DNA from: Faecalibacterium sp. UBA7177 | GTDB lineage: Bacteria; Bacillota; Clostridia; Oscillospirales; Ruminococcaceae | Direction of reading: 5' to 3' | Length of the DNA: 23,798 nucleotides | Assembly: GCA_002491225.1 (NCBI GenBank) | Contig: DKVN01000046.1 | Coordinates: 1 to 23,798 of the forward strand | Shown: one piece after another, positions 21,301 through 23,798 of the stretch | Layout: every line of letters begins with the position of its first letter | Numbering within the stretch: position 1 is the stretch's first letter | Translations under genes and position numbers: made by a program | Notes under the pieces: model-generated | Told to the model about the DNA's origin: nothing | Database searches by the model: none | What the model saw: only the letters and a program-made list of their open reading frames with translations

Positions 21301-23622
21301 TTACTCCCAATAGATTCTGACCTGGTCGTTTGGGGCGATCGGTTCGAGGAACGAGACCTCCCGCCCGTTCTTTTTCAGCACGGCGCGGCCCTGCGGATCA
21401 TCGAGGTCAATGTCGGTGACATAGTTGAGCAGGTCGAAAAGCTGGTAGGGCATCCCGTCCGATTTGGGGGGCAGGGTGAGCGGCTTTTCGTTGAGGGTGA
21501 TCTGCAGCAGCTGAATCCGCTGCTCGGGGGCCACCGGGCTCACCCGCTGGTGCGCGGGTTGCCGGATGCCGGGCGCGGCCGGTTTCGGCTGCGGCGCGGG
21601 GGCCGGTGCGGGCGCAGGCTGCGAAATGGGCTGCGCGGCCGGGGCAGCCGGTTGGGGCTGCGGCGCGGGCTGCGCTTTCGGCACCGATGCGGCCGGTTTC
21701 GGCTGCGGCACGGGCTGGGGTTCGGGCGCGGGCTGCGGTTCCATCACAGGCTCCGCCCCGGCCTCAAACTCCGGTTCCATTTCCGGCTCCGCCTCAAAGC
21801 CCGCCTCGGCTTCCGCCGCGGGCTCCGGCTCGAATTCCGGCTCCGTCATCTCCGGCTCCGCCGCGGGCCGCGCGGCCCGCGCGCTGGGGATCGCCAGCGC
21901 GATCACATCGCCGTCCTGCAGCGGGTCATCCTCGGTGCAGGGGCGGCCGTTGAGGGTCAGCTGGGTGAGATCGACCGCCAGGTTCTCCTCGTCCAGCAAG
22001 GCGCCAAGGGTCTCGACGCTGTCGGTCTCGATGGCGTCGCCGGGGTTGACCGGGGTCTCGGGCCCGGCCGGGATGCCGTTGACCCAGACCCGGCCGCCCA
22101 GTCTGCGGACGCTGCCGAACAGCTCGACCGCAAAGCTCTTGCCGGGCGCGACCAAGTCGCCGACCACCGCCGAGGCGTCCTCGCCGTCCTGCGCGGGCTG
22201 GAAGAAGATCTTATCCCCCTCCTGCACCGGTGAGGTGATGCCGGCGGGCGCGCCGTTGACCTCGATGCGGGCGAGGGTGGGGATGCCGCCCCGCAGCTTT
22301 TTCTCCTGCCCGTTGAGGGTAAAGGTGAGCGCCTGGCCCGAGTGGCCCATGATGCGGCGGTACTCGTAGCCGCCGCGCAGCAGCACATCCACCACCCGCA
22401 GGGTGCTGTTGTTGAGCATCCGCACCGGCTTGCCGTTGAGCGAGACGTTCATCTCGCGCTGGTCGCCGCTCTGGATGGCGGTGATGGCGATGCCGACCGG
22501 GGTGGCGTACTCGACGCTGAGGTACTCCTCCGCGGCGCGCACCGACCGCTTGATGTAGTTGATGCCGCCCACCGCCACCTTTTTCTCGTCCACCCCAAGG
22601 GTGGCCGCCACCGCGGCCCGCAGGCCGGGGGTGCGGCTGCCGCCGCCCACCAAAAAGGTAGCGGTGGGTGGGCCGCCGTTGGCCTCGGTGATCTTTTCGA
22701 CGATCGAGTCGGCCAGCTGCTGCACCGCGGGGGCCAGTTTTTCCAAAAACTCGGCCCGCGGGGTCTCATATTCATTCCCCAGAATATCAGTATACCGCAA
22801 AGGATCGTTTTGCTCAAGCCCTGCTTCGCGTTTTATCCGCTCTCCGGTCTCAAAATCGACCAGAAATTCGCGCATGGCCTGCTCGGTAATCTCGTCCCCG
22901 GCCACGGTGGACATGGTGTAGGCCACCACGCTGCCCTGGCTGGAGATGGCGATATCCGACGTACCTGCGCCGATATCCACCAGCGCGATGTTGAGCAGCC
23001 GCAGCTCCTGCGGGATGACGGCGTTCATCGCGGCGATGGGTTCAAGGGTGACGCTTGCCACCTGCAGGCCAGTTTTTTCCATCGTGGTATAAAGGCTCTC
23101 GATGACCTCGTTGGGCAAAAAGCTGGCGATGATCTCGACCCGCGCACGCTTGCCCCGGTGGCCGAGCAGGGTGGAAAAGCTGTACCCGTCGAGGGTGTAC
23201 TGGGTAACCGAGTAGCCCGCGCAGCAAAAGACAAGCTCCTCCTGCTGGGCGGCCATCAGCTCCTCGTAGGCGCGCTGCACCGCGCGGGATTCGAGTGAGA
23301 ACATCTGCTTGCGGTTGATGGGCAGATCCCCCATCTCCATCTCAAAGGAGGCTCGCTGGGTGCGCAGGATCCGGCCTGCGGCGGCCACATGGACATCGTG
23401 CAGCTCGACGCCGAGTTTCTCCTCGAGCGCCCGTTTGACCGTGCGGGCGACCTGGGCGGTCTTGTCGATGTCCTCGATCTGGCCGTCGATCATGGCGCGG
23501 TCGGTGTGCTCGGCGCTTTCGACCCCGAGCACCTCGAACATCTCTCCCCGCTGTGCGCAGACAACCCCGATCACGCTGCGCGTGCCGATGTCCAGCGCAA
23601 AGATGAGCTGCTTTTCGTCCAT
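21301..23622 (-). CDS. FtsA-like actin-fold ATPase with long modular C-terminal extension
   Basis: 773 residues, far longer than FtsA (about 420). Residues 5-390 are an actin/Hsp70-fold ATPase of the FtsA/PilM type: phosphate-1 DIGTRS (11-16), an FtsA-like 1C region about 85-165, phosphate-2 VDIGAGTSDIAI (215-226) and adenosine motif VGGGSRTPGL (325-334). After it come small repeated modules (about 391-580) built on V/L-NG-x-P ... P-V/L-x-x-GDxI, seen at 453-473, 512-532 and 555-575, then a Pro/Glu/Ala/Gln linker (580-700). A final related-looking module closes the chain at 705-773. No membrane segment or amphipathic FtsA tail was recognised. The ATG has GGGAGG upstream. Probably a shape, division or envelope-assembly ATPase; I do not assign it as the true FtsA because ftsZ is not adjacent. 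Confidence 0.8.
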   Translation of the reverse strand: MDEKQLIFALDIGTRSVIGVVCAQRGEMFEVLGVESAEHTDRAMIDGQIEDIDKTAQVARTVKRALEEKLGVELHDVHVAAAGRILRTQRASFEMEMGDLPINRKQMFSLESRAVQRAYEELMAAQQEELVFCCAGYSVTQYTLDGYSFSTLLGHRGKRARVEIIASFLPNEVIESLYTTMEKTGLQVASVTLEPIAAMNAVIPQELRLLNIALVDIGAGTSDIAISSQGSVVAYTMSTVAGDEITEQAMREFLVDFETGERIKREAGLEQNDPLRYTDILGNEYETPRAEFLEKLAPAVQQLADSIVEKITEANGGPPTATFLVGGGSRTPGLRAAVAATLGVDEKKVAVGGINYIKRSVRAAEEYLSVEYATPVGIAITAIQSGDQREMNVSLNGKPVRMLNNSTLRVVDVLLRGGYEYRRIMGHSGQALTFTLNGQEKKLRGGIPTLARIEVNGAPAGITSPVQEGDKIFFQPAQDGEDASAVVGDLVAPGKSFAVELFGSVRRLGGRVWVNGIPAGPETPVNPGDAIETDSVETLGALLDEENLAVDLTQLTLNGRPCTEDDPLQDGDVIALAIPSARAARPAAEPEMTEPEFEPEPAAEAEAGFEAEPEMEPEFEAGAEPVMEPQPAPEPQPVPQPKPAASVPKAQPAPQPQPAAPAAQPISQPAPAPAPAPQPKPAAPGIRQPAHQRVSPVAPEQRIQLLQITLNEKPLTLPPKSDGMPYQLFDLLNYVTDIDLDDPQGRAVLKKNGREVSFLEPIAPNDQVRIYWE

Positions 23623-23706
23623 CCAGTGGCTCCCTCCCTTCGGAGCGGGAATTCTCTCTTCTCAGGCCGCCAAAACGGCCGATGAGGCCGAGGCGTTGTC
23701 TCGCGC

Positions 23707-23728
23707 AAAACCGGTGATGCCGGTTTTT
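23707..23728. terminator. Candidate terminator downstream of the right-edge gene
   Basis: AAAACCGG (23707-23714) pairs perfectly with CCGGTTTT (23720-23727) over the loop TGATG. The T bases are partly inside the stem, so strength is uncertain. It lies between the partial gene at the right edge and the FtsA-like gene. The gap also has GGCCG/CGGCC hairpins near 23663-23692 and no clear promoter. Confidence 0.5.
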
Positions 23729-23750
23729 GCCTGCGCCCGCCTTTCTGATC

Positions 23751-23798
23751 TCACTGCAGCACGTTGCGGCTGCGGCGGATCTCGTCCTGCTGAAGCTT
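23751..23798 (-). CDS. C-terminal end of an unidentified gene (partial, cut by window edge)
   Basis: The minus strand is open from the window edge to a TGA at 23751, giving the last 15 residues KLQQDEIRRSRNVLQ. The charged helical character and the terminator-like hairpin just after the stop support a real gene end. Too short to name. It is co-oriented with the FtsA-like gene 128 bases downstream. Confidence 0.45.
   Translation of the reverse strand, partial: KLQQDEIRRSRNVLQ

Noticed and set aside
21540..21890. CRISPR-like or satellite repeat in the FtsA-like gene
   Set aside because: The repetition is the in-frame codons of a Pro/Ala/Gln/Glu-rich linker, with irregular period and no spacers.

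Overview
The window is high-GC DNA (clearly GC-rich throughout, with AT-rich islands only at promoters and terminators). It reads as a strictly anaerobic, chemotactic, Gram-positive gut-type Clostridium relative, most likely Oscillospiraceae/Ruminococcaceae. The reasons are strong AGGAGG ribosome binding sites, class III (oxygen-sensitive) ribonucleotide reductase, a TRAP transporter with a lipoprotein binding protein, and the small protein families present. The family-level call is inference. No rRNA, tRNA or CRISPR array was seen.

Layout. 1-468: non-coding, with copy 1 of a roughly 200-bp dispersed repeat, a bidirectional terminator and GC-rich hairpins. 469-3971 (minus): anaerobic ribonucleotide reductase in three parts, namely nrdD (large chain), a separate 50-residue protein that looks like the detached glycyl-radical tail, and nrdG (radical activase). 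nrdD has a near-consensus promoter with two NrdR-like boxes. The radical-tail gene appears to have its own promoter just after an nrdD terminator, and the two leaders share a sequence/hairpin motif. 4049-4752 (plus): a YgjP/SprT-like zinc metallopeptidase with an extended -10 promoter. 4812-5105: a 28-bp palindrome and copy 2 of the dispersed repeat. 5167-7029 (plus): a Wzx/MATE-like flippase with a TTG start and a Dabb-family small protein. 7129-7370: a MITE-like palindromic element.

7386-13874 (minus): a REC-GGDEF diguanylate cyclase, an SGNH hydrolase, a TRAP transporter (dctM, dctQ, dctP) and a LacI-family regulator at the head of the transporter operon. A LacI/cre-like operator lies just downstream of the LacI promoter. 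13945-16115 (plus): nagA and nagB, diverging from the lacI gene; they convert N-acetylglucosamine-6-phosphate to fructose-6-phosphate. 16245-17939 (minus): a GH13 alpha-glucosidase.

18003-23798 (minus): a methyl-accepting chemotaxis protein, a degenerate-EAL/HDOD protein and a large FtsA-like actin-fold ATPase with a long C-terminal extension of repeated small modules and a Pro/Glu/Ala linker. The last 15 codons of an unidentified gene lie at the right edge. Together the window combines anaerobic dNTP synthesis, amino-sugar and alpha-glucoside catabolism, uptake of an unidentified acid, and signalling (GGDEF, EAL-HDOD, MCP). The items most worth following up are the split nrdD with its paired leader motif, the MITE-like element, the dispersed repeat pair and the FtsA-like fusion.
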